From positions 199,988,125 through 200,052,124 of the forward strand of contig CM046875.1 of assembly GCA_025667525.1 (NCBI GenBank): DNA of 64,000 nt, given 5' to 3'. A model generated the notes under the pieces. That model was not told where the DNA came from, made no database searches, and worked only from the letters and a program-made list of their open reading frames with translations. Both the position numbers and the translations under genes were made by a program. Positions 33,603-46,235 of this stretch are shown here, in pieces. The stretch is from Glebionis coronaria (Eukaryota; Streptophyta; Magnoliopsida; Asterales; Asteraceae). Positions within the stretch are counted from its first letter, which is position 1; the number at the start of each line of letters is the position of its first letter.

Positions 33603-36007
33603 TGATGAGATGGCATTTATACATGATCTCATCGTTCTTTTCGGGCTTTAAATGCATAAAAATGTCATAAAATACCATATATATGCTTGTGTTTGTTTAC
33701 TTGTGTATTTTAGGTATGGATATCGTGAAAAAGACAAAAGATCACAAGAAACAAGGAAAAACGGACACGAGAAACGAAGCCGTACAAAGAATCGGGCCCT
33801 AAATCATGAAATATTCAACAAATACCCTTGAAGATTTGAAGACATGCAAGATTGATCCTCAATGAATGAAGAAATGACACTTAAAACCCTTGTATATTGA
33901 TAATTACAAGTTTGGTCCCTTAAGTTTGTCAAAATTACACAAAAGGTCCTTCAACTTTGAAGAAATGGCAAGTTCAGTCCCTCAAAAATTCTAAATTGCC
34001 AATTATGGTCCCTCATGAAGTTAAAGTTGCATTGAAGACCTTTGAAGATCAACATTGTCCAAGATCAATCCTTCAATTATCAAAAAATGGCAAAAACAAC
34101 CCTTTGAAACATTTTTCCAAAAGTTTGTGCCAAAAATGCAAAGTTGGCAAAGTTTATAACAAAGGAAATAAGTTTTGTGGCTGGAAATACACGTTTTACA
34201 AGTTTTACCAAAGAACAAGGGCTAAATTTGTGCAATGAAACATTCAAACACACAAACACGCGCCAAACATATACAATCCTATAAAAACGGATCAAAATAG
34301 TTATTGTTCACCCTCAAGAACCCAGTTTTTACTCCACTTAAAACAAAGGGTAAAAACAAATTACCCAGGCACATGCTTGATTCACATGCCCAGAAACCTA
34401 TCCCACACCAAAAACCCTCATCTCCACTCACTATGGACCCCACCCCCAATTCCCGTTTAGCCAATCACATCACTACTTGGCCTCCAAGTTATCTGACGTG
34501 TCCAAATCAACAGCTAAGGATCCTTGCTTCATTCCAAATCTAAAATGAACAGCCAAGATCAAATTGGACAGCACATTCCATCAAAACGTCTAGAAGACTC
34601 AAGGTCATTATAGGGAATTCAGTACTAGGGTTTGTGAATAGTGTAAGATTGGCATTTGCCTATAAAAGGAGACCTCAACATTTGAGAGTCCCTTTGTTCC
34701 AGATTTTAGCTTTTAAATCTTTGTAATTCCTTTTTATGAAATAAAGTTTGAATTTCTAAAAATTTTGAGTTCTTGTCTGTTATTTATAAAAGTTGGTGTT
34801 TGATAAGCTAAAATCTGAGTTACATTTGATTGTTTAGACCTTCCTTAATCTTGTGGTTAAGGCACGTCTAGGTTTATAAGGTTTTCAAGGTTCAAAAACC
34901 TTGAAATCCTAGTTTCTGAATTTTGGCTATCATTGTGTACTAACCCTTAGCCATAAGCCTTGAGCTCCTTCAAGCTTGTTGACACCAAGCCTGGGAAGAG
35001 TTCTAAGCCTTTTGTTGAGTTGTTTGCTGTTTTGTGTTGAAGACATATCATAATCAAAGCCTTGTTCTACTTTGAACATCAGCAGGCTTTGATCTTCTTC
35101 TTTGAAGGACCTTGTTCTTGTTCTAGCTGTTGAACAAGGTCCAAGGAGCATAGCTGGCCCTCCTAGGATGTTGTGGAGGGCAGGTATAATAACTTGTTTA
35201 AGATTCCTCTAAATATTTCATGTTTAGGCCTGTTTTGGATTTGGTGCTTTGATTTTGAGTTCTTGTGTTTAAGCTGGTGATTTTTGTGTTTGATTCTGTT
35301 AGTTGCTACCTAGGAAGTGTTTTTGATCATTAAAATCAGTAGGTTATCAGTAAGAATCACAAGTTACTTTGTTAAGTGGTTGATTAAGGGGTGTTTGGGT
35401 TTACTACATGAATTGGATTTGTGGTTTGTTGAGAGCTGGTTTTGTGATTGCAAGTGTTAGTTTCTGTTTATTTGGTGCTATTGTTCATCTGTTTGCAGGT
35501 TTTGAGGTTTGAAACACATAGATTCATAAAATAGGTCATAAAATCTTGTTTACTTGGTGAATTTGACTGAAATTTAGGGGACACCTAGATCTAATCATAG
35601 ACTAGGGTTAACAAGTGTTAAATCTAGGTTAACTACACCAGGGAAGAAGGATTTGAGGCTTGAATTTGGATCTAGTGTCAAATAGATCAGCAAATAGTTT
35701 CTGCATATGCACCTTGTTCATCAGTAACTTTTTATGCTTTGATCTTGTTGTTTACTTTGATTCAGTGTTTGATTTAAGTTAATTTGTGCTTATTCATAGT
35801 TTATATAGCTTGTGTATGCATCCTGTTAAGTTTGGTTGGCTTATTCATGCTAAAAATGCTTATTAAGTGCATAACGGCTTATTTCCATGTCTGTGCATGA
35901 TCTGGTGACTGTTTGATCATTTGTGGCTTATTGTGTGAACCAAATTGTGATTTTCTTGTTGCTATTGACTCCTTGTGATTCACTGATCACAAGGGTTCCT
36001 TTGTTTC
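33603..36007 (+). repeat. E2 3' LTR, left portion
   Basis: Matches 21696-24100 of the 5' LTR with few differences. Interrupted by E3 after GTTTC (36003-36007). Confidence 0.93.
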
Positions 36008-37208
36008 TGTAACACCCCATTTTGATAAATGGAATGTCACGCGTAATTATGGCGTGTCATCAAAGCATGCAAGGTAATATGTAGTAAAACATACATGACC
36101 ATAGGGAAAACCGGAATCAAACATCGGTTCCCAAACATAAGCCCAAAACATAACAAAGTAAATGAACTGAATGAAAAACTAAACAAGCATAAATATATGA
36201 AGGAAACAGGAGAAGAAGTCTATTACAGCTTCCATCCTATGCATGTCCTCCAAATGCTCGAGTCTTGGGTACCTGCCGTTTTGGGACATGGAAAGGAAAG
36301 TAACGGCTGAGCAAAACGCTCAGTGCACGGATATACAATATAGCATGAAATAGGATAAGCATGTAACATATAACAGCTGAAGACTAAGTTCTGAGTAAAC
36401 TGGTTAAGTATTAAGAAAACTGGTTTTATAGTTTGAAAAGCCTTATGTTTATCTTATGAAAACTGTTTTAACATAAATATACCATAGCCCATATAGGTCA
36501 TGAAAAGGTCACGTGCATGAATACTTGGAGGGGTGACCTCATCATGCTGATTAGAGGGGATGCCTCTAATTAATATACTGGTTTGGGTAGGAGGGATCAA
36601 CTCCTTGTGAAGGATGCAAGGCACACACCACATTCACCATGAAATACTGAATAAAACATGTAACTAGGATGCACCCATACGCCCCACATGATATAATAAT
36701 ATGGCCAAAACTGAAAGGGACGCCACGAGCAATCACTCCGCCGTGGGGAAGTCATAACATTGGTGCCTCCAATGTTATGGTTATGGTACCTCCATAACTA
36801 GGTGAAACTGTTCATGCTTGTATATGGCTATAGATTATGCTAATTAAACATAAGCAGTTCAAAACAATAAAACAAATACTGGGGAAAACAGTTGGCTGCA
36901 TACGAGGAAATCCTAATAAGGAAAGAATGTCCATACTGAAAGGACGGAAATCCGTACCTCAAGTCCAGTGAATGAACAGAAGAAAGACTCCTACTTCTGG
37001 ATCACTAACGCTACATGAATACACACGTGTATAAGTATCGAAACACTGATTACGTACTGGGTTTTATGTCTTATCTTAGCTTACTTTATATGTTTTAAGT
37101 CATGGTTTACTGTTTAAAGCCTTAAACTGTGTTTATCTTGTATTCTGATTAATCTGATTAAGTATTACAGGTATTTCATGTATTATAATACTTACTGTGT
37201 AATAATAA

Positions 37209-37363
37209 GTAACTTTCCAAAAATAGCAGGTTTCCAAAAATAGTAAGTTTCCAGAAATAGAAAGTTTCCAAAAATAGAAAGTTTCCAAAAATAGAAAGTT
37301 TCAAAAAATAGAAAGTTACCAAAAATAGAAAGTTTCCAAAAATAGAAAGTTTCCAAAAATAGA
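37209..37363. repeat. 17-bp tandem array in E3 3' LTR
   Basis: About nine copies of AAGTTTCCAAAAATAGA; two units carry substitutions absent from the partner LTR (44469-44623). A related array is in the E4 LTR at 52340-52506. Confidence 0.88.
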
Positions 37364-37989
37364 ATTCACTGCTTAAAATAGATTAGTTTCTAAAAATAGA
37401 AAGTTTCTAAAAATAGATCAGCTGCCTTAATTAAATAAGTTTCCATATATATAGCAGGTTTCCATGATTAGATTAGTTGCCTTATTTAATTAAGTTTCTA
37501 TAAATAGAAGTTTCCATAATTAGAATTAAGCTGGTTGCATAAGCTAAAATATAAGTCTAAGTGTTTATAAGCTTATTTCTTAAGTCATATGATATAGTGT
37601 ATAGTTTAATTATTATTTCATGCATTTTAATTAAACTATAGGTTAAGCATTTTAATTAAAGTATAAAATGTTTTAATTAAAATGGAATAAAATACTTAGG
37701 TTAAAATGTGTATTATTATGTATTAATAACATAACCTAAGTCATGTCTAAATTAATTAATTATAGGCATGTTTTAAATAATTAATTAATTATAACTTATA
37801 ACATAAAATACTTAGGTTAAATTAATATCATGCTAAATTAATAATTAAATTAACCTAAGTCATGGTTTAATTAATATCTCATGTTATTAATTAATTTATA
37901 TCCTAAGTTCATAATTCATAATATTAACATGTAGCATAAATCATGATTTAACCAACGAACCGTGAACCGGGCATGAAATCGACACCGTA

Positions 37990-38075
37990 CCCCGAACCAA
38001 ATCGGGGTTCCCCTTGGTTCCTTGCTGTCGTGGGACCCACACCACCAAACCGGGACCATATGGTCTCGGTGGTGG
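37990..38075. other. GC-rich hairpin pair in E3 3' LTR
   Basis: CCCCGA-ACCAAA-TCGGGG at 37990-38007. At 38041-38075 there is a longer imperfect stem: ACCACC then CCGGGACC paired with GGTCTCGG then TGGTGG around ATAT. The same structures are at 45250-45336 in the other LTR, downstream of the likely promoter. Confidence 0.7.
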
Positions 38076-41000
38076 CTTAATGACCAAGCCGTGACCCCCT
38101 AGGGCACGGGCTAGGCGGCGGCCAAACTAAAACACCCATAAACACCCTTTTTAATTTACCCCTTAATCAAATACATGTTTATTTTATGTTTTTAATTAGG
38201 TTTTAAAAACATCATGTTCTTAATTAATTTTACTAAATCAAATCAAAAGAAAATATTAAAAAGAAAGGTTAAAAAGTTATACCGAATGTGTGGATCAATA
38301 GAGGATGAACAAACACGATTTCTAGCAATGATTTTATTATCCAAGATCATCAAACACCCTCCTATGGTGTCTTGAAGGTGGCGGCACACAAGAACAAGGG
38401 AGGAGGAGGAAGAACAAAATTAGGGTTTTAGTTGTTTTTAATGAAATGTGATAAATGAAAGACTTTTCCCCTTAACCCCCTTGTTTAGTAAAAATGATGG
38501 GCTAGGCCCATTTCTCTTCCTTAATTCATGGATATGGGGCCCACAAGGGGTAGCCCAAATGTTTTCCGTGTCTAAAATATTATAGTGTGCTCTCGTGTTC
38601 GTGTTTTACGTGTTTTAAATTGTTACGTGTTTATTCGTGTTTATTGGTGTTCATGTTTAGTGTGTTCTTGTTAAATATTTACCGTACCTTAATGTATTTA
38701 TTTATGCTCGTAATTATATTATATGTATTTACGTGATTATTCTAGTTCGTGTTTTAAAATGGTGATCATGATTTAATTATGTTCACGTGAAATATCTATT
38801 AACTGTTTATCATGAGTTTGTACGTAATCGATACTTATCATGTCATACACGTATGCACTTTGCTTGATTATTAGCACATGAATGTGATCAATACTAAATA
38901 GGGTAAGTTTTAATCTTGGACGTACGATCTTAAGGGCACTATTCATGGTAAAAGCATGCGGGTTTTACAATTCTTCCCCCCTAAAAAGAATAATTCGTCC
39001 CCGAATTATAGATAAAGTAACTGGAAGCGAAACATACCCGAATCAAACTGGAAAGGCATGCAAAATAACGGAAATGAAGGTGACATGGTAGAAGGGAACG
39101 TGGAACGTGACCTGTCTTGAAAAGACATGGAACGTGACGTGACTGAAAGGACATATCTAAATCGATAAGAGAAAAATAGATAAGAAGTCCGGATGAACTT
39201 GTCCGTTTCCAAGTGGCCTCCCTCTTGGAACGGTTCCTTCAGAAGATCCTGACACTAATGATAAATCTTGGTCCTCCTGACCTTGACTTGGAATACGAAG
39301 AAATTCTTGGTTATCAACGGAAGGTAGATCCCCTAAATTCGATCGAGGAAAATAAGAGTTAACGTGCAAGGGTAACTGAAACATTACGTTGCAAGACAAT
39401 CTGACTTAACTGATAATTAGAAACGATGCGCGAGACACAAAGAAACGTAGTACGTGAAAAATTTTGAACGTGATACGTGAAAAATTTTGAACGTGCTACG
39501 TGGAGATATGGCGAGTGTAGTATGAGTAAACATATCGTGATCCATGATACGTGTAACATATCTTGATCATGATATGAGGAACGTGGAATGAACATGACAT
39601 GTGAGACATATCCTGATCATAGAATATAATGGCGGTAACGCCAAACGCTACAAGGTGAGACGTGGAATATGACGTGGGACGTCTATCTGATGATGGAGAG
39701 TTATACTAAACTTGGGTCTGGTCTCATAAGTTCTTGCAAACTTCCCAGAATGAGAAAAGAAATGAACGTAAAATCGTAAGCCAAAATACGATCATGAACG
39801 TGAATAGTGTCATGAACGTGAGCGCGAAAGCAAGTCGTGGAATTAGAATGAAGACGTGAAGTAAGTTAGGAGTACAATTACGAATCTTTGTCTGACCCGA
39901 TAGCTGAGGGATTGCCAAGTGATCGGATGAGCCTTGGTTGGAACATGTTCGTTCAATCTGTTGGTTCTGAAATCCGTACGGATGTAAGGATTCTGCAGAC
40001 TTGATCAAACTGTTGACAATAACCCAGATAGCATCATGCTTCTTCTGAGTTTGCTGAAATCTGGTAACTAAAATCCATGGAGATCTTGTCCCTTTTCGAT
40101 TCACAATTTCATATGATGAAAACATCCCAGTTGTTGGTGTCCTATCTTAACCTGTTGGTATGTCAGGTACCTAGATATGAACGTAACTGTATCTTGCTTC
40201 GTAGAACTTGATACCTAGGAGTTTGCGAAACTCTGAGTCTCTGAATCTAGACTTCTCCTAGCGTATAATTTTCTAGAACACCTAATGTAGTGTAGGGTTC
40301 TCTCCTTTACGCATAAGCTGAGTCATGTTAAGATTAACCATAGGAACCCATGTGATTCAGTGTGTCACTGTAATCAAACAGAATTGATATTGGAAAAAAA
40401 AAATTTCCAGGGTAGAATTTCTCTTGTCATAGAATTTGCAACATAGTGCAGATATGGTCTTCCTGTTCTTCTCTAGGCTTAGAGGAAATCAGGTTATCCT
40501 CAATGAAAACGCTGATGAATTTGTTTAGGAGTTCATGGAAACTCAATTTATTAAGTCCATAATGCGGTTGGAACATTGATGAGACTAATTCAAAATCATA
40601 AATCTAGCATGACCGAGTCGTGTACGAATAGCAGTCATGGACATGTCCTGCTTTTTCACTCGTCACTGTTGGCAGCATGATCGTGATTAACACCATACGG
40701 TTGATTGGACCTGTTGTCAATATGTGGAGGAGAATAACGGTCATGAATGGTGATTTGTTTAAGTCGACGGTAGTCGACACATAATCTCATGGTACCCTCC
40801 TTCTCCTTGAAGGTTCTTCTGGAGTGTAAGGAACAATTTTGGAATAATCCGTTGGTTATGCGTAAAAGGACCTTAGTAGTCGTGTGTTACTGACAGCTAG
40901 AAAATTTTAGCAATATGGCTAACAAAGCACGTGCTTGAAAAGCATAGATGATTTGTACAGATTTTCCTGATGGAAAATCAAGCTGAATGTATTCAGGAGC

Positions 41001-41398
41001 CTGAACATTACTGTACATAATTATGAATCATAGCGTGGTGTGGTGTTCATAGTACATAATTAGGATAAAATTCATCTCGTGTCTGTCCGAGGAAATGCGT
41101 TAGCAGCTTGGATCTTATCATTAAGCTGAAGGAAAACCTTCGTATGCGTGGGAATACGAAAGGCGTCCTTCATGGTTATGAATATATGAACTATGGTGAA
41201 AGAAATGAAAGTGACATCGGCAACGTGACAGTTCTCACTGATGCGCCGATAATGGTATTGAAATTCTTGTGGCCTGATTAATACATGGCACAACAACATA
41301 GATATAATCTTGGAGGGTACCCTGAATTCCTTAGAAATGTTCCATAGTTGGACGTGAGTCATGTGTCTTGACTCGTTTCTTGGAACAATAAGCATGAC

Positions 41399-41540
41399 AT
41401 ATGTCTTGACTGGTGTCTTGACATGTGTCTTCAGGAGGTATACGTGAGACATGTGTCTTGACTAATGTCTTGACATGTGTCTTCAGGAGGTATACGTGAG
41501 ACATGTGTCTTGACTGATGTCTTGACATGTGTCTCGAGAC
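41399..41540. repeat. 52-bp tandem repeat inside E3
   Basis: About 2.7 copies of a 52-bp unit containing ATGTGTCTTGACT and TTCAGGAGGTATACGTGAGAC, at 41399-41450, 41451-41502 and a partial third. It lies in decayed interior and creates short spurious frames. Confidence 0.85.
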
Positions 41541-43251
41541 GTAAAATAATAGAACTACAATATTAGGTTATTATGCCAGACTTGGCGGATCGGTTGGACT
41601 ACTGATCCTTTGTATGTCTGATCACGTCCGCGGCTGGAGCCTCGGTTGTGATTTCTAGGATAGTTGTTGTCATAGTAGTGGTTACTATCGTCCTGTCTGT
41701 CAGTTCCATGATGGATATCTCATGACCGTGATTCATGTAACTATTCAGCTGAGTGGCCGGCTGGTACCGGTTTGCACTCATATGGCTGAAATGACAGCCG
41801 AACGACGTGTGACATGTAACTATGAATTAGGGACAATGATTGATGGGAATTGTCTGATGGTGAAGCATCTTCTCGTCCAATTGCCTTGCTCCGACGCCTT
41901 TGTCTTCGTCTTTTAGGATCTCCAGGTTGTGAACAGCATCAGCATCAGCATCTCGTAGCGTCTCCCAACATCAGCAGCATCAACCTTCAGTAACATCTCC
42001 AAGCTATGAGTGGCATCGACAATCTTGTAGAATATCAGCAAGTGAACATACGCCTGAGATGATTTAGAATCGACTAGCGAATACTCGTGAAATATTGCAA
42101 GTGGAATACACATGGATTAAGGTACATGTAATACACATGAAATACGGTACGTGGAGTACACATAGAATGCACATAAAATGATCGGTATGTGGTCGATCTT
42201 TTATCATGATTTAAGTAAAGTATATCGGTTAAACGGTTAGGAAAACCATCATGATAACCTGACAGTATTAGCATAGACATCATTTTGGTTATATCGAGAA
42301 ACGCTAAAGTGTGGTTACACAAAATTCAACGATGATTTGCCTGACAGCATGATCAATGAAAACCAACCATGACAATCATGAAAGCAGAATTCAATGAAAT
42401 CCAACAATGTCTTGCAGGACAACGTAAATAACAAAAGAGGCGTAAAACATAATCAACATGAAGACGGAATTATCATCAAGAAACATGAAACCATCTATCA
42501 CAAGGAAGTGTATAACATAATCAGCATGAAACTGAAGTTAACAATGACAGTATGAAAACATACTTGACATAAAAACATAATAACTTATGAGGGGACATGA
42601 AAACAATTTATGCCAATTTAAATCATGAGAAAAATTTTATGCAAGAAAAACAGTGCATGAATGCGTAATGTAGTTTATAAAACCTTTATATGTGCGAGGG
42701 AACGCCTATGGGTCGGTTCCAAAACAAAAGACATGGCGAGGGGACGCCTATGGGTCGGTCCCAAAGTTAAAAGTTTCGATGAAAGCACATGCGACTAAAT
42801 AGGGCCAGTCCTGTACCAACCATTACTTAGTCAAAATTCCTACAACAGATGACATATGATATAAATGCATGAATGCATGAAACATAATAATTAAAAGTCA
42901 TTGTCAAAACTTAACAGAAAAATTTTATGTGAAAATTATGAACTACTGGGGTCAGTCCACATCGTCACAGTTCACGAGGAACATCATGCATAGACAATGA
43001 CACATAACTAAGTATAGATGACGGTTGTTCATTCCATATTAGTAAGACGATACTGGTGAAAACATCATGGTGAAAACAACAAGGTGCTGAAAACGTCATG
43101 GCTAAAACAAAAAGGTGCTGAAAACATAATGGTTAAAATAACAACGCGCTGAAACATCAATACGTGGAATAACAAACGTTGGCTTAGGAAGCTCCTGGTG
43201 ACTACCCACTAGTCACAGGTCGAGTTTTAGAGCCTACAGGTCGAAGCCTTA

Positions 43252-43263
43252 GCTCTGATACCA
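43252..43263 (-). other. Primer binding site (initiator tRNA-Met) of E3
   Basis: TGGTATCAGAGC on the minus strand, five bases from the 5' LTR edge at 43268; exact match to the common plant initiator-Met primer site. Confidence 0.9.
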
Positions 43264-43267
43264 TAAT

Positions 43268-46230
43268 TGTAACACCCCATTTTGATAAATGGAATGTCAC
43301 GCGTAATTATGGCGTGTCATCAAAGCATGCAAGGTAATATGTAGTAAAACATACATGACCATAGGGAAAACCGGAATCAAACATCGGTTCCCAAACATAA
43401 GCCCAAAACATAACAAAGTAAATGAACTGAATGAAAAACTAAACAAGCATAAATATATGAAGGAAACAGGAGAAGAAGTCTATGGCAGCTTCCATCCTAT
43501 GCATGTCCTCCAAATGCTCGAGTCTTGGGTACCTGCCGTTTTGGGACATGGAAAGGAAAGTAACGGCTGAACAAAACGCTCAGTGCACGGATATACAATA
43601 TAGCATGAAATAGGATAAGCATGTAACATATAACAGCGGAAGACTAAGTTTTGAGTAAACTGGTTAAGTATTAAGAAAACTGGTTTTATAGTTTGAAAAG
43701 CCTTATGTTTATCTTATGAAAACTGTTTTAACATAAATATACCATAGCCCATATAGGTCATGAAAAGGTCACGTGCATGAATACTTGGAGGGGTGACCTC
43801 ATCATGCTGATTAGAGGGGATGCCTCTAATTAATATACTGGTTTGGGTAGGAGGGATCAACTCCTTGTGAAGGATGCAAGGCACACACCACATTCACCAT
43901 GAAATACTGAATAAAACATGTAACTAGGATGCACCCATACGCCCCACATGATATAATAATATGGCCAAAACTGAAAGGGACGCCACGAGCAATCACTCCG
44001 CCGTGGGGAAGTCATAACATTGGTGCCTCCAATGTTATGGTTATGGTACCTCCATAACTAGGTGAAACTGTTCATGCTTGTATATGGCTATAGATTATGC
44101 TAATTAAACATAAGCAGTTCAAAACAATAAAACAAATACTGGGGAAAACAGTTGGCTGCATACGAGGAAATCCTAATAAGGAAAGAATGTCCATACTGAA
44201 AGGACGGAAATCCGTACCTCAAGTCCAGTGAATGAACAGAAGAAAGACTCCTACTTCTGGATCACTAACGCTACATGAATACACACGTGTATAAGTATCG
44301 AAACACTGATTACGTACTGGGTTTTATGTCTTACCTTAGCTTACTTTATATGTTTTAAGTCATGGTTTACTGTTTAAAGCCTTAAACTGTGTTTATCTTG
44401 TATTCTGATTAATCTGATTAAGTATTACAGGTATTTCATGTATTATAATACTTACTGTGTAATAATAAGTAACTTTCCAAAAATAGCAGGTTTCCAAAAA
44501 TAGTAAGTTTCCAGAAATAGAAAGTTTCCAAAAATAGAAAGTTTCCAAAAATAGAAAGTTTCCAAAAATAGAAAGTTTCCAAAAATAGAAAGTTTCCAAA
44601 AATAGAAAGTTTCCAAAAATAGAATTCACTGCTTAAAATAGATTAGTTTCTAAAAATAGAAAGTTTCCAAAAATAGATCAGCTGCCTTAATTAAATAAGT
44701 TTCCATATATATAGCAGGTTTCCATGATTAGATTAGTTGCCTTATTTAATTAAGTTTCTATAAATAGAAGTTTCCATAATTAGAATTAAGCTGGTTGCAT
44801 AAGCTAAAATATAAGTCTAAGTGTTTATAAGCTTATTTCTTAAGTCATATGATATAGTGTATAGTTTAATTATTATTTCATGCATTTTAATTAAACTATA
44901 GGTTAAGCATTTTAATTAAAGTATAAAATGTTTTAATTAAAATGGAATAAAATACTTAGGTTAAAATGTGTATTATTATGTATTAATAACATAACCTAAG
45001 TCATGTCTAAATTAATTAATTATAGGCATGTTTTAAATAATTAATTAATTATAACTTATAACATAAAATACTTAGGTTAAATTAATATCATGCTAAATTA
45101 ATAATTAAATTAACCTAAGTCATGGTTTAATTAATATCTCATGTTATTAATTAATTTATATCCTAAGTTCATAATTCATAATATTAACATGTAGCATAAA
45201 TCATGATTTAACCAACGAACCGTGAACCGGGCATGAAATCGACACCGTACCCCGAACCAAATCGGGGTTCCCCTTGGTTCCTTGCTGTCGTGGGACCCAC
45301 ACCACCAAACCGGGACCATATGGTCTCGGTGGTGGCTTAATGACCAAGCCGTGACCCCCTAGGGCACGGGCTAGGCGGCGGCCAAACTAAAACACCCATA
45401 AACACCCTTTTTAATTTACCCCTTAATCAAATACATGTTTATTTTATGTTTTTAATTAGGTTTTAAAAACATCATGTTCTTAATTAATTTTACTAAATCA
45501 AATCAAAAGAAAATATTAAAAAGAAAGGTTAAAAAGTTATAGCGAATGTGTGGATCAATAGAGGATGAACAAACACGATTTCTAGCAATGATTTTATTAT
45601 CCAAGATCATCAAACACCCTCCTATGGTGTCTTGAAGGTGGCGGCACACAAGAACAAGGGAGGAGGAGGAAGAACAAAATTAGGGTTTTAGTTGTTTTTA
45701 ATGAAATGTGATAAATGAAAGACTTTTTCCCCTTAACCCCCTTGTTTAGTAAAAATGATGGGCTAGGCCCATTTCTCTTCCTTAATTCGTGGATATGGGG
45801 CCCACAAGGGGTAGCCCAAATGTTTTCCGTGTCTAAAATATTATAGTGTGCTCTCGTGTTCGTGTTTTACGTGTTTTAATTTGTTACGTGTTTATTCGTG
45901 TTTATTGGTGTTCATGTTTAGTGTGTTCTCGTTAAATATTTACCGTACCTTAACGTATTTATTTATGCTCGTAATTATATTATATGTATTTACGTGATTA
46001 TTTTAGTTCGTGTTTTAAAATGGTGATCATGATTTAATTATGTTCACGTGAAATATCTATTAACTGTTTATCATGAGTTTGTACGTAATCGATACTTATC
46101 ATGTCATACACGTATGCACTTTGCTTGATTATTAGCACATGAATGTGATCAATACTAAATAGGGTAAGTTTTAATCTAGGATGTACGATCTTAAGGGCAC
46201 TATTCATGGTAAAAGCATGCGGGTTTTACA
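43268..46230 (-). repeat. E3 5' LTR
   Basis: 2,963 bp, contains the more regular 17-bp array (44469-44623) and the hairpin pair at 45250-45336. Followed by target duplication GTTTC. Confidence 0.94.
44469..44623. repeat. 17-bp tandem array in E3 5' LTR
   Basis: About nine copies of AAGTTTCCAAAAATAGA, more homogeneous than the 3' LTR copy. The minus-strand frame rich in Phe/Trp/Leu at 44393-44629 is only a translation of this array. Confidence 0.88.
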
Positions 46231-46235
46231 GTTTC

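Larger units (their letters stand above)
36008..38969 (-). repeat. E3 3' LTR
   Basis: 2,962 bp, near-identical to 43268-46230. Contains a 17-bp tandem array (37209-37363) and GC-rich hairpins (37990-38007 and 38041-38075). Confidence 0.94.
38970..43267 (-). pseudogene. E3 interior: degraded chromovirus gag-pol
   Basis: No long frame survives. On the minus strand, 40835-40720 encodes RLCVDYRRLKQIT, a recognisable RT block. 39300-39180 gives GHLETDKFIRT, aligning with EATWETEESIRT of the E4 chromodomain region but with a stop and altered residues. The Asn/Tyr/Gln/Thr-rich stretch at 41599-41781 may be a gag tail (weak). Elsewhere the minus strand carries many stops. No intact protein can be made, so E3 is non-autonomous. 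Confidence 0.72.
36008..46230 (-). mobile_element. E3: Tekay-like chromovirus LTR element with decayed interior
   Basis: 10,223 bp, target duplication GTTTC at 36003-36007 and 46231-46235. On the minus strand the LTR begins TGTAAAACCCGCATGC and ends GGGGTGTTACA. Initiator-Met primer site TGGTATCAGAGC at 43252-43263 and purine tract TTTTAGGGGGGAAGAAT ending at 38970 fix the orientation. The 4.3-kb interior holds only fragments of RT and pol C-terminus. The LTRs differ at about 20 positions by eye in 2.96 kb, so insertion was recent, with interior decay inherited: it was presumably mobilised in trans. Confidence 0.93.

Noticed and set aside
39724..40125. 133-codon minus-strand frame in the E3 interior
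   Set aside because: No recognisable retroelement motif; the frame may be chance in decayed sequence.
44393..44629. Phe/Trp/Leu-rich frame
   Set aside because: Arises from the 17-bp tandem array in the E3 LTR; the partner LTR does not keep it open.
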